A stretch of DNA of 64,000 bases. Source: an uncultured Oceanobacter sp. GTDB taxonomy: Bacteria > Pseudomonadota > Gammaproteobacteria > Pseudomonadales > Oceanobacteraceae. Every line of letters begins with the position of its first letter. Positions within the stretch are counted from its first letter, which is position 1. A program made the translations under genes and the position numbers. Under the pieces are notes generated by a model. The model did not search any database. It was not told where the DNA came from and was given only the letters and a program-made list of their open reading frames with translations. The stretch spans positions 1 through 64,000 of the forward strand of contig CAJXTI010000008.1 in assembly GCA_913061185.1 (NCBI GenBank), written 5' to 3'. Of this stretch, positions 18,823 through 28,623 are shown one piece after another.

Positions 18823-19602
18823 TCAGAGTGGTGCCACCTTGGCCAGCACATAGACATCGAAACGATTGGACTTGCCCGTCAGGGCATAAGAAGGGGGCCG
18901 ATTGGCCAGAGGCTTGGCCTTGCGCCCCCGCTTCACCACCACCCGACAGCGAGCGGTTTGCAGCGCCGCATCCAGCAGCCCGTCGGCGTCGGCGTCACCA
19001 CCCACCAGTGAACGAAACGCCTGCATATCCTTTTTAACCTGGGCCGAACCTTTGGCATCCTCACCAAACATCGGATCAAGATAAACCACATCCGGCTGAC
19101 GCGATGCCTCTGTTTCAGCAACCAGCAGCTCATGACTGGAGCCAAACGACAATCGAATACGGGCAACAATCTCTCCGGCCTCGATGTCTTGCCGCCCACG
19201 TATCAGGCCATCATCCAACAGCGCCGCCACAACCGGCTGACGCTCATGGGCAACCACCTGACAACCAAGAGTTGCCAGCACAAAGCTGTCTCGTCCCAAT
19301 CCTGCTGTCGCATCAATCACACTGGGTTTATAAGCACCCGAGACGCCAACAGCCCTGGCAATATCCTGTCCCATGCCACCGCCAAAACGGCGCCGATGAG
19401 CTGCAGTACCGCCGGTAAAGTCAACCCGTACAACCGCCTTGCCAGCGGCCCCTTCACGCAATGACAAACCACTGTCATCAAGACAAAGGTGAAAACCGGG
19501 ATTCCGCAGTTGTTCCACTGGTGCAGGGATCAAGCCATATCGACAGGCCCACACAGCGGCTTCAGCCGCGCGCTGCGGGGCCAGACAAATCAACTCAGAC
19601 AT
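18823..19602 (-). CDS. rsmJ: 16S rRNA (guanine1516-N2)-methyltransferase RsmJ
   Basis: 259 residues. SAM-dependent enzyme making m2G1516. Characteristic elements are VRVDFTGGTAAHRRRFGGGMGQDIARAVG, the SAM motif VIDATAGLGRDSFVLATLG, VVYLDPMFG, and the C-terminal RVVVKRGRKAKPL. Start 19602 (MSELICLAP) is selected because the preceding Cys-rich residues (MCCCCCF) are not part of the family and would overlap uppP. The gene follows uppP with a 16-base gap. Confidence 0.93.
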   Translation of the reverse strand: MSELICLAPQRAAEAAVWACRYGLIPAPVEQLRNPGFHLCLDDSGLSLREGAAGKAVVRVDFTGGTAAHRRRFGGGMGQDIARAVGVSGAYKPSVIDATAGLGRDSFVLATLGCQVVAHERQPVVAALLDDGLIRGRQDIEAGEIVARIRLSFGSSHELLVAETEASRQPDVVYLDPMFGEDAKGSAQVKKDMQAFRSLVGGDADADGLLDAALQTARCRVVVKRGRKAKPLANRPPSYALTGKSNRFDVYVLAKVAPL

Positions 19603-19618
19603 AGCTGGCTGATCAACA

Positions 19619-20416
19619 TCAGACAAAAAACAGCAACAGCAGCACACCCAGCAGCAAGCGATAGATCACAAACGGCAACATGCCCAGCTTATCGACCAAC
19701 TGCAGGAAGTAGTGAATTCCGGCCCAGGCACTGATGCCAGACACCGCCATCCCCAACAACAAATGGAACCAGTCAACACCCTCTGCCGCCTGCAGCAATT
19801 CCACGACCTTGAGGCCAGCGGCAGCCAGAATCAGGGGAACCGATAACAGAAAGGAAAAACGCGCCGCATCCAGACGATGAAAGCCCAGAAATAGCGCCGC
19901 CGTCATGGTAATGCCTGAGCGGGATGTCCCTGGTATCAACGCCAACGCCTGAGCAATACCAATCGCCAGCGCCAGTGCCACAGTCATTTCGGTCAGGCTG
20001 CCACGATGCGGCTTGCAGCGATCAGACACACCCAGCACGATACCGAAAACAATCGTCGTGATCGCAATCACCAGGGTCGAACGCAAATTGGCTTCGATAT
20101 AATCCTGACCCAGTAACCCCACGATCACAGCAGGTACCGTAGCAATGGCCACCAGCCAGGACAAACGCCCATCTTCATTAGGCGTGCTGGTAAATCCGGT
20201 CGTCACCCAACCCACGATCATGCGTTGCAGCTCATTACGGAAATACCAGACAACAGCAAGCAAGGTGCCAAAATGCACTGCGACATCAAAAGCCAACCCC
20301 TGATCTGGCCAGCCGAACACCTGTGAGGGCAAAATCAGGTGAGCGGAGCTGGAGATCGGTAAAAACTCGGTAATCCCTTGCAGGATCGCCAAGACGACTG
20401 TTTCAAAAATTCCCAC
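19619..20416 (-). CDS. uppP: Undecaprenyl-diphosphatase UppP (BacA)
   Basis: 265 residues, highly hydrophobic with about eight membrane spans. It recycles undecaprenyl diphosphate for peptidoglycan and other envelope polymers; overexpression in other bacteria confers bacitracin resistance. The two signature motifs are visible: LQGITEFLPISSSAHL near the N-terminus and LIPGTSRSGITMTAALFLG in the second half. The start is GTG 20416 (reads GIFETVVLAILQG) with GAGGAA six to seven bases upstream; the longer ATG frame to 20539 would overlap tsaB and lacks family similarity. It begins 10 bases after tsaB ends. Confidence 0.94.
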   Translation of the reverse strand: MGIFETVVLAILQGITEFLPISSSAHLILPSQVFGWPDQGLAFDVAVHFGTLLAVVWYFRNELQRMIVGWVTTGFTSTPNEDGRLSWLVAIATVPAVIVGLLGQDYIEANLRSTLVIAITTIVFGIVLGVSDRCKPHRGSLTEMTVALALAIGIAQALALIPGTSRSGITMTAALFLGFHRLDAARFSFLLSVPLILAAAGLKVVELLQAAEGVDWFHLLLGMAVSGISAWAGIHYFLQLVDKLGMLPFVIYRLLLGVLLLLFFV

Positions 20417-20426
20417 GATTGGTTCC

Positions 20427-21164
20427 TCAGCGTTTGAGCAGGCTTGGTTGCTCGTCCAGTTTTTTCCAGGCGACAGAGTCGCGCAAATATACGGGGGGGA
20501 AATCCTCGAAGCCAGCAAATTCCCCCCGCTGCCAGGCATTGGCGACCTGATCGACCGCGTAGTGACTCAAGGGTTCAATACCGTCAACGACAGACAGTGC
20601 AGGTAATCGATCTTCCAGTGTCAGCAGCGCTACGCCATTACCGGCCAACACGCAGTTATAAGGATCGATTTGATGCGCCTGCAGCATGTACTGCAAACCA
20701 TCCACACAACGCTGTGGGTCACTGACCTGCTCAACGCCAACCAGCCGACAAAGCAGTCCATCCTGCTCGTCATTCCGTTCGTAGACAGCCCAGAAGACCT
20801 CGCCCATATGCGCATCCAGCACAGTCACGACCTGACCCACCGTCGTTTCGGCCAGTGCCTGTTGTGCCAGCAACTGCAAGGTCGAAAAGCCATAGACCGG
20901 CAGGTTCAACCCCAACGCAATACCCTGAATAACACTCACGGCGATACGGATACCGGTGAATGAGCCGGGGCCACGGGCAAAAGCCAGACCATCCAGAGCT
21001 GTTTTGTCCACCCCGGCCACCTGCAGCACCTCGTCGATCATCGGCAACAGCCGCTGGGCATGGCGGCGGGGTTGTCTTTCGGTAAGATCCTGGACACCAG
21101 CGGCCGAGATCAGACTGACAGAACACAACGCCGAAGAGGCATCAACAATCAGCAAATTGGCCAT
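20427..21164 (-). CDS. tsaB: tRNA threonylcarbamoyladenosine biosynthesis protein TsaB
   Basis: 245 residues of the ASKHA fold. TsaB pairs with TsaD and TsaE to make t6A37 in ANN-decoding tRNAs. The N-terminus LLIVDASSALCSVSLI and the motif FARGPGSFTGIRIAVSVIQGIALGLNLPV are diagnostic; the metal-binding residues of TsaD are absent, as expected. It heads a tsaB-uppP-rsmJ run on the minus strand, beginning 119 bases after the adk stop, with the adk terminator between. Confidence 0.95.
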   Translation of the reverse strand: MANLLIVDASSALCSVSLISAAGVQDLTERQPRRHAQRLLPMIDEVLQVAGVDKTALDGLAFARGPGSFTGIRIAVSVIQGIALGLNLPVYGFSTLQLLAQQALAETTVGQVVTVLDAHMGEVFWAVYERNDEQDGLLCRLVGVEQVSDPQRCVDGLQYMLQAHQIDPYNCVLAGNGVALLTLEDRLPALSVVDGIEPLSHYAVDQVANAWQRGEFAGFEDFPPVYLRDSVAWKKLDEQPSLLKR

Positions 21165-21240
21165 TCCAAACCCTGCCCTCTGTTAAAAAACGCGCAGTAT
21201 AGCAGAGCAAACCCGACTCGCTGACAGAATCAGCAGACCT

Positions 21241-21266
21241 AAAAAAAGCTCCCGAAGGAGCTTCTT
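21241..21266 (-). terminator. Intrinsic terminator after adk
   Basis: On the minus strand the stem GAAGCTCC/GGAGCTTT with a TTCG tetraloop is followed by a T run. It lies 17 bases past the adk stop. TTCG loops are common in strong bacterial terminators. Confidence 0.85.
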
Positions 21267-21282
21267 TCCAGCGATCTGGGGA

Positions 21283-22299
<1,017 letters not shown>

Positions 22300-24939
22300 T
22301 TAACCGGTATTCCTCATGCCTGCTGCAATCCCGGCCATTGTGACCATCAAGGCTTGCTCAACCAGCTGGCTGACAATTTCCGGATGTTGCCGTTCACGAT
22401 ACAACAACTCCGCTTGCAAATAGTGCAACGGATCGGTGTACGGATCACGTACTGCCATGGAATCTCGCAATATTGGATGGCTGGCAAGCAAGGCCTGTTG
22501 GCGATTAATCGCCAGCACCAAAGTCTTAACCTTATCAAGACGTTGGCGCAACTGGCTACCCAATAACTGCAACTCTGGTTCGACCAGACGAGCTTCATAA
22601 TATTGGGCAATCGCAGCATCGGCTTTAGATACCACCATTTCCAGCATGTCGATATAAGTACGGAAAAACGGCCAGTCCTGATACATCTGCTGCAAAACCG
22701 GCAAATCGCCCTGTTGTTGGCAGTCATCCAGCGCTTCGTCCGAGCCAAGCCAGGCGGGCAACATCAGCCGCATCTGGGTCCAGGCAAAAATCCAGGGAAT
22801 CGCCCTCAGAGTTTCGATACCACCACCCGCCTTGCGCCTTGCCGGTCGACTGCCCAGCGCCAGTTTGCCCAGCTCCGGTTCCGGCGTCGCGCTGCGAAAA
22901 TAGCGCACGAACTCAGGAGTATCTCTGACCATGGCACGGTAGGATGCAACCCCCCGTTCCGCCAGACGAGTCATTTGCTCACGCCACTCGATGCGGGCTG
23001 GCTCAGGTGGCAGTAAATTGGCTTCCAGTACCGCAGACACATAGATTTTCAGATTACGGCGGGCCACATCTGGCTGGCCAAATTTGAAGCGGATCATTTC
23101 CCCTTGCTCTGTCACCCGCAAACCACCGGCCACGGAACCCGGCGGCTGAGCCAGAATCGCCCGATGGGCCGGGCCACCGCCACGACCGACGGTACCGCCA
23201 CGGCCATGGAACAGGGTCAGGGAAATACCGGCGTCACTGGCCGTCCGGGTCAACGCTTCCTGGGCCTGATATTGCGCCCAGACAGCGGCTAACTGGCCGG
23301 CATCCTTGGAAGAGTCAGAATAACCAATCATGACCTGCTGCCGCTGCTCGCAGTAACTCCGATACCAGTCGACAGCCCACAGCTTGCTCATCCGCAATGA
23401 CGCCTGTTGCAGATCGCCCAATGTTTCGAACAGTGGCACCACCGGGAAATGCTCACGCACACCGGCATCCTGCAGCAACAAGGCAACGGCGAGAATATCC
23501 GAGGGTTCGCTGGCCATGGAGATAATGTAACAAGACACCCCGTCTCCGGCTTCCGTCGCCAGTACCGCAACCGTCTCCAGAACCTCACGGACTTCCGCCG
23601 ACGGCTGCCAGTGCTTGGGTACCAGAGGTCGCCGGGACGCCAACTCACGGAGCAAAAACGTCTGCTTTTCGTCTTCCGTCCAACTGAGGTAATCACCCCA
23701 GCCATAGTACAAACAGATTTCCTGCATCACACCGGCATGGCGCGAGGATTCCTGGCGGACATCCAGGCGCACCAGCGATACACCAAAACAGGCCACCCGG
23801 CGAATGGTATCGAGTAACTGGCCGTCGGCAATGGTCTCCATGCCTTGCTCCAGTAAACTGCGATAACACAGGGTTAACGGCTCCAGCAGCTCATCATCCC
23901 GAGTCAGAGGGTTTCCGCTGGTCTCTTGCTGTTTGATGCAACCATTGGCCCACTGCTTGGTATCCACCAACCGTGACCTTAACGCATGCAGGCAGGCCCG
24001 ATAGGGTTCGTCCGGGTCATTAGGGTAGGCCCGCCGGAGTTCTGCTGAAGCCGCCGCCATCGACAACTGATTACCCAGCGTATCAATGTCACGCAGATAC
24101 AGGTCGGCTGCCATCCAGCGAGCCAGGTAAAGCACTTCTCGCGTCACCTGCGCCGTGACATTCGGATTGCCGTCACGGTCACCGCCCATCCAGGAAGCAA
24201 ACCGTACCGGTGCGGCATCCAGCGGCAATACGGAACCACCACGCGCCAGCAATTGCTGATCCAGATCCCGCATCATTTGCGGCACCGCCGCCCAAAGCGA
24301 ATTTTCCACCACCGCAAACCCCCAGCGGGCTTCATCCACTGCCGTCGGACGGGTTTTGCGAATTTCGTTGGTGTGCCAGATTTCTTCAATCAGCCGAGCC
24401 AGGCGTTGATCCAGTTCACCCAGCAGGGGGTGCTCATCATGCAGATCATCCCGTTGCTGCAACAAGCGAGTGATGGCGTCGTATTTCTGAATCAGGGTTC
24501 GGCGCGTAATTTCGGTAGGATGGGCCGTCAATACCAGTTCAATATTAAGGCTGGCGATGCGCTCACTCAAACCGTCAACCGCCACACCTGCGGTCTCAAG
24601 CCGTTCCAGTAAATCCGGAAACATGGTATCCAGACCCGATTGCAGTGCTTCGGCACGACGCCAGCTGCTGCCGTGTTGCTGATCAGCAATATTGGCCAGA
24701 TTGAGAAACTGGTTAAAGCCGCGCACGACAGGCAGCAAGGTTTCTTCCGGCAGGTTTTTCAGCGTTGTCAGCAGCTGTTCTCGCTCACCCGAGTCGCCAC
24801 CGCGAGCACGTTTGGCCTGTTTGCGAATGGACTCGATTGAGTCCAGTACCTCACGGCCCTGACTGGCCTGGATGGTATTGCCCAGCATCTTGCCCAGCAT
24901 TTTCACCTTGTCGCGTAATAGTGGATCCAGCTCGCTCAT
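22300..24939 (-). CDS. ppc: Phosphoenolpyruvate carboxylase
   Basis: 879 residues, the normal size. It carboxylates PEP to oxaloacetate to replenish the TCA cycle. Signatures include VLTAHPTEITRRT (near 146-158), the catalytic loop GYSDSSKDAG, FHGRGGTVGRGGGP, and the C-terminal ending MRNTG with the invariant Gly. The order adk-ppc followed by a small divergent gene is conserved in Pseudomonas. Allosteric residues such as the C-terminal aspartate-binding Arg/Lys set appear present but were not checked one by one. Confidence 0.98.
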   Translation of the reverse strand: MSELDPLLRDKVKMLGKMLGNTIQASQGREVLDSIESIRKQAKRARGGDSGEREQLLTTLKNLPEETLLPVVRGFNQFLNLANIADQQHGSSWRRAEALQSGLDTMFPDLLERLETAGVAVDGLSERIASLNIELVLTAHPTEITRRTLIQKYDAITRLLQQRDDLHDEHPLLGELDQRLARLIEEIWHTNEIRKTRPTAVDEARWGFAVVENSLWAAVPQMMRDLDQQLLARGGSVLPLDAAPVRFASWMGGDRDGNPNVTAQVTREVLYLARWMAADLYLRDIDTLGNQLSMAAASAELRRAYPNDPDEPYRACLHALRSRLVDTKQWANGCIKQQETSGNPLTRDDELLEPLTLCYRSLLEQGMETIADGQLLDTIRRVACFGVSLVRLDVRQESSRHAGVMQEICLYYGWGDYLSWTEDEKQTFLLRELASRRPLVPKHWQPSAEVREVLETVAVLATEAGDGVSCYIISMASEPSDILAVALLLQDAGVREHFPVVPLFETLGDLQQASLRMSKLWAVDWYRSYCEQRQQVMIGYSDSSKDAGQLAAVWAQYQAQEALTRTASDAGISLTLFHGRGGTVGRGGGPAHRAILAQPPGSVAGGLRVTEQGEMIRFKFGQPDVARRNLKIYVSAVLEANLLPPEPARIEWREQMTRLAERGVASYRAMVRDTPEFVRYFRSATPEPELGKLALGSRPARRKAGGGIETLRAIPWIFAWTQMRLMLPAWLGSDEALDDCQQQGDLPVLQQMYQDWPFFRTYIDMLEMVVSKADAAIAQYYEARLVEPELQLLGSQLRQRLDKVKTLVLAINRQQALLASHPILRDSMAVRDPYTDPLHYLQAELLYRERQHPEIVSQLVEQALMVTMAGIAAGMRNTG

Positions 24940-25099
24940 CGATTCGCCCTCCTGAATGATCGGTTTTACGTCAAATAGTCACGTGACAGAGCTGGCAGTT
25001 GTCTTTTTTTGCCCAGGTTGTCCCGTTGTTTCCGTAAGTTTTCTGAACCTTCACTGCAATTCATACCAAAATAAAAGGACATTGTGAAAGGAGATTAAT

Positions 25100-25432
25100 A
25101 TGAAAGCGTCTGCTCTGATGGCCCATTGGGAACAGGAATATGGCGATCCGGTCGGTGACCGCAGCTATCCGATTTCACTCAACGTCAAGGATGCGGCTCG
25201 TGTAGAGGCCTTGCTGGAAATGTTCCCAGGTCTGTCGCAGGAACGACTGTTACGCGATCTGGTGCATGCGGCGTTAAATGACCTTGCCAGTGGTTTCCCC
25301 TATGTTGCCGGGAATACGGTGGTCGCACGCGACGAAGAGGGGTTTCCGGTATATGAAGATATAGGGCCTACCCCGGCATTTCTGGAGTTGACCCGCAAAC
25401 ACCTGGAGCAAGCCAATAACGACAAACATTAG
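25100..25432 (+). CDS. Conserved hypothetical protein beside ppc
   Basis: 110 residues, soluble, acidic, no signal peptide or membrane span. A near-perfect ribosome-binding site (AAAGGAGA) precedes the ATG. The sequence has a helical middle (RVEALLEMFPGLSQERLLRDLVHAALNDL) and a conserved-looking C-terminal block ending in EDIGPTPAFLELTRKHLE. Similar small proteins stand next to ppc in Pseudomonas genomes, where some carry an uninformative pilin-assembly label. I assign no function. It is divergent from ppc, with 160 bases between starts. Confidence 0.7.
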   Translation: MKASALMAHWEQEYGDPVGDRSYPISLNVKDAARVEALLEMFPGLSQERLLRDLVHAALNDLASGFPYVAGNTVVARDEEGFPVYEDIGPTPAFLELTRKHLEQANNDKH

Positions 25433-25534
25433 CATTAGCTTTCAGGCCAGGCCTGACTGTCATTGGCCCTGTTGATCTGCTTCCGCAATCAGCAGAGCCA
25501 TGGCTGATTCGGATCAGTCTGCTTGCTGCTGTTG

Positions 25535-26377
25535 TCATTTTTCCTGTTGCCGTTTTTCCTGTTGCCGTTTTTCCTGTTGTTTGGCGATTTGCCAGGAGGT
25601 TTCCATCTCTCTGAGAGTTACCTGGTGCCAGCCACCCGCCGCCTGGGCACGCTCTTCGACCACCGCAAAACGCTGACTAAAACGCTGGTTGGTGCCACGT
25701 ACTGCAACCTCGGGATCAATATGGTAATGACGTGCAAGGTTGGCCACGGCAAACAGCAGATCACCAATTTCAGACTCCAGCCGCTGATGGTCATTCGCAT
25801 CCATCTCGACAATCACTTCATCCAGCTCTTCACGAATCTTGTCGACCACCGCGTGGGGATTATTCCAGTCAAATCCGACCGTTGAGGCTTTTTTCTGCAA
25901 TTTTACGGCGCGGGTCAAACCCGGCATGGTGGCTGGAACAGAATCCAGTAAACGAGGCGGATGGGGTGTCGGCTTGGCGGCATTCTCTGCTGCCTTGATA
26001 GCCTCCCAATGGGCATTGATCTCGGCTGCTTGCGGTGTTATCGATGGATCACGTTCGCTCTCCAGCGTACCAGCCGGAAACACATGAGGGTGACGACGAA
26101 TCAGCTTGGCCACCAGACGGTCGATAATACTGGCGACCGAAAAATGCTGCTGTTCGACACCCAATTGACCATAAAAAATCACCTGGAACAGCAGGTCACC
26201 CAATTCCTCTTCGAGATGAGGCCAGTCCTGGCGTTCGATGGCATCAGCGACTTCGTAGGCTTCCTCCAGCGTATGGGGCACGATGCTGGCGAAGTCTTGC
26301 TGCAGATCCCAGGGGCAACCCGTTTTCGGGTTGCGCAACCGGGCCATCAGCGTCAGTAAATCGTCCAGCTGATACAT
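25535..26377 (-). CDS. mazG: Nucleoside triphosphate pyrophosphohydrolase MazG
   Basis: 280 residues with two MazG domains, each carrying the metal-binding EExxE...ExxD pattern (EEAYEVADAI..EEELGDLLFQV, then REELDEVIVEM..ESEIGDLLFAV). MazG hydrolyses NTPs to NMP and PPi and in E. coli tempers ppGpp levels, which fits its coupling to relA: the relA stop and mazG start overlap by one base (TGATG). The last 15 residues are a repeated QQEKR-type tail encoded by a 15-bp tandem repeat, an addition to the family. Confidence 0.95.
   Translation of the reverse strand: MYQLDDLLTLMARLRNPKTGCPWDLQQDFASIVPHTLEEAYEVADAIERQDWPHLEEELGDLLFQVIFYGQLGVEQQHFSVASIIDRLVAKLIRRHPHVFPAGTLESERDPSITPQAAEINAHWEAIKAAENAAKPTPHPPRLLDSVPATMPGLTRAVKLQKKASTVGFDWNNPHAVVDKIREELDEVIVEMDANDHQRLESEIGDLLFAVANLARHYHIDPEVAVRGTNQRFSQRFAVVEERAQAAGGWHQVTLREMETSWQIAKQQEKRQQEKRQQEK
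25538..25580. repeat. 15-bp tandem repeat at the 3' end of mazG
   Basis: Nearly three copies of TTTTTCCTGTTGCCG encode the charged tail (QQEKR)n of MazG. The unit is five codons, so expansion would keep the frame. Confidence 0.9.
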
Positions 26378-28623
26378 CAGGACTGGCCCCCGCGAATACG
26401 ACGAGCCGACATGATGTTGGGCAGTTGTTCGATTTTTTTCATCAAACGGCCGAGGTTTTCCAGGCTTTCGACTTCCACCGTCAACTGCATACTGGCGGTA
26501 TTGTCGCCCTGGTTCGACTGGGTATTCACGCCGATTACATTAACCCGCTCATTCGCCAGTACCGCACTGACGTCACGTAACAGGCCGGTACGGTCATACG
26601 CCAGAATCGACATTTCGACCGGGTAGGTGCGGGTCGGTTTGACGCCCCAGGTGACTTGCAGGACACGACTTGGCTCAATCGCCTCCAGGTGCAGCAGATT
26701 TTCACAATCGCTGCGATGCACGGTCACACCACGACCAATGGTGACATAGCCGCGAATATCGTCGCCGGGTAACGGTTGACAACATTGCGCCATTTGAGTC
26801 AACAGGTTGCCCACACCTTCAATGTAAATATCGTCCTTGCCCGGTTTGACGGTTGTCTCCGCCGTCTTGCGAGCCAAGGGTAATTCTTGCTGGGGCTGCC
26901 CGACATCGGCCTGACGCAGTACGGCATGGACAATTTGACCGACACGCATATCACCAGCGCCGACCGCAGCAAACATGTCATCGATCGACTTCATGTTCAT
27001 ATTCTGGGCGATATCGTGCAGGGGTTCCTGCGCCAGATCCAGACGATCCAGTTCACGCAGTACCAGCGCACGTCCTTCATCGATGTTCTGATCCCGCGCC
27101 TGTAACTTGAACCAGTGCGCGACTTTGGCCCTGGCCCGGCTGGTATGGATATACCCGGACTCTGGATACAACCAGTCACGGCTGGGGTTGGCATTGGGAT
27201 GAGTCAGAATTTCAATCTGTTCACCGGTTTTGAGAATGTAGGTCAAAGGCACTATGCGGCCATTAACCTTGGCACCACGACACTTGTTGCCCACTTCGGT
27301 ATGTACCCGGTAGGCAAAATCCACCGGTGTCGCACTCGGCGGCAAGTCCACCACATGACCATCCGGGGTAAAAACGTAGATACGATCCGGATTGATGTCG
27401 CTGCGTAATTCCCGTGCCAGTTCCGGCAGGTCATCCAGTTCTTCGTGCCATTCCAGCACTTGTCGCAGCCAGGCAATTTTCTGTTCGTAGCCGTGATCCT
27501 TGCCGTTGGTATCGGTACCCTTGTACAGCCAGTGAGCACAAACACCCAACTCAGCGTCTTCGTGCATGGCATGGGTACGAATCTGCACTTCAAGCACCTT
27601 GCCTTCCGGGCCGATCACGGCGGTATGCAGGGAGCGGTAACCATTTTCCTTGGGATTGGCGATGTAGTCGTCGAACTCGTTGGGAATATGGCGCCAGAGC
27701 GTGTGCACGGTTCCCAGCGCGGCGTAACAATCGCGCAGCTCGGGCACCAGAATGCGGACAGCACGGATGTCGTATATCTGGGAGAAATCGAGGTTTTTGC
27801 GACTCATTTTACGCCAGATGCTGTAGATGTGTTTGGCTCGACCATACACATCACAACGAATCCCATAACTCAGCAGTTCTTCCCGCAATACCTGCACCAC
27901 ACCATTCACATAGTCCTGGCGGGCAATCCGTTTTTCATCCAGCAAGCGCGCAATCTGTTTATAGGAGTCGGGCTGCAAATAGCGAAACGCCAGATCTTCC
28001 AGTTCCCATTTGAGATGACCAATCCCCAAACGGTGCGCCAACGGCGCATAGATATTAAACACCTCTTCAGCCACTTTTTTGCGGCGATCTGGCGGAGCGT
28101 CCTTCACAGCACGAATGGCGGATGTACGTTCGGCCAGCTTGATCAGCGCCACTCGGACGTCATCAATCATGGCAACCAGCATCTTACGCAGGTTGTCGAC
28201 CTGGGCTTCGCGCTGCCCCAGCACGACATCATCCGACGAGTTCTGAATCGCGCTGATGGCCGCCATGCGCAGCACACCCTCGATCAATTTGGCAACGGCG
28301 CCACCAAAATCACGCTCTACCCGTGCCAGCGACAGCCGCCCTTCCCGTACGGCACGGTAAAGCACGGCGGCCACCAGCGACTCGGTATCCAGCCTCAGAT
28401 CCATCAGCAGCTGTGCCATTTCAATGCCCATCTGCACACTGTCAACCGACCAGTAGGTCTGATTGGCAATGGCTTCATCGGACAACTGTTTGGCCAGCTG
28501 CAATGCTTTTAATAAAACTTCAGGATCCCGAATCTCGTAACCTTGGGTAACACTTTCTAACCAGCGTTCGGCATCCAGTGACCCGTCGTGCCAGAGGGGG
28601 AGATCGTCTCTTACCTTAACCAC
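26377..28623 (-). CDS. relA: GTP pyrophosphokinase RelA
   Basis: 748 residues from GTG 28623 (E. coli RelA is 744). It makes (p)ppGpp on stalled ribosomes. Domain order: degenerate HD hydrolase region (about 50-190, without the His-Asp pair), synthetase domain with YDIRAVRILV and ENGYRSLHTAV, TGS domain (RIYVFTPDGHVVDLPPSATPVDFAY), helical and zinc-finger-like regions (AQCCQPLPGDDI), and a C-terminal ACT domain. The GTG start is preferred to the ATG frame from 28665 by length and by overlap of only eight bases with rlmD. It is co-oriented with cysM, rlmD and mazG. Confidence 0.95.
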   Translation of the reverse strand: MVKVRDDLPLWHDGSLDAERWLESVTQGYEIRDPEVLLKALQLAKQLSDEAIANQTYWSVDSVQMGIEMAQLLMDLRLDTESLVAAVLYRAVREGRLSLARVERDFGGAVAKLIEGVLRMAAISAIQNSSDDVVLGQREAQVDNLRKMLVAMIDDVRVALIKLAERTSAIRAVKDAPPDRRKKVAEEVFNIYAPLAHRLGIGHLKWELEDLAFRYLQPDSYKQIARLLDEKRIARQDYVNGVVQVLREELLSYGIRCDVYGRAKHIYSIWRKMSRKNLDFSQIYDIRAVRILVPELRDCYAALGTVHTLWRHIPNEFDDYIANPKENGYRSLHTAVIGPEGKVLEVQIRTHAMHEDAELGVCAHWLYKGTDTNGKDHGYEQKIAWLRQVLEWHEELDDLPELARELRSDINPDRIYVFTPDGHVVDLPPSATPVDFAYRVHTEVGNKCRGAKVNGRIVPLTYILKTGEQIEILTHPNANPSRDWLYPESGYIHTSRARAKVAHWFKLQARDQNIDEGRALVLRELDRLDLAQEPLHDIAQNMNMKSIDDMFAAVGAGDMRVGQIVHAVLRQADVGQPQQELPLARKTAETTVKPGKDDIYIEGVGNLLTQMAQCCQPLPGDDIRGYVTIGRGVTVHRSDCENLLHLEAIEPSRVLQVTWGVKPTRTYPVEMSILAYDRTGLLRDVSAVLANERVNVIGVNTQSNQGDNTASMQLTVEVESLENLGRLMKKIEQLPNIMSARRIRGGQS

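Noticed and set aside
27445-28512. 355-residue plus-strand ORF opposite relA
   Set aside because: Antisense shadow of the RelA synthetase and HD regions, with no recognisable domain.
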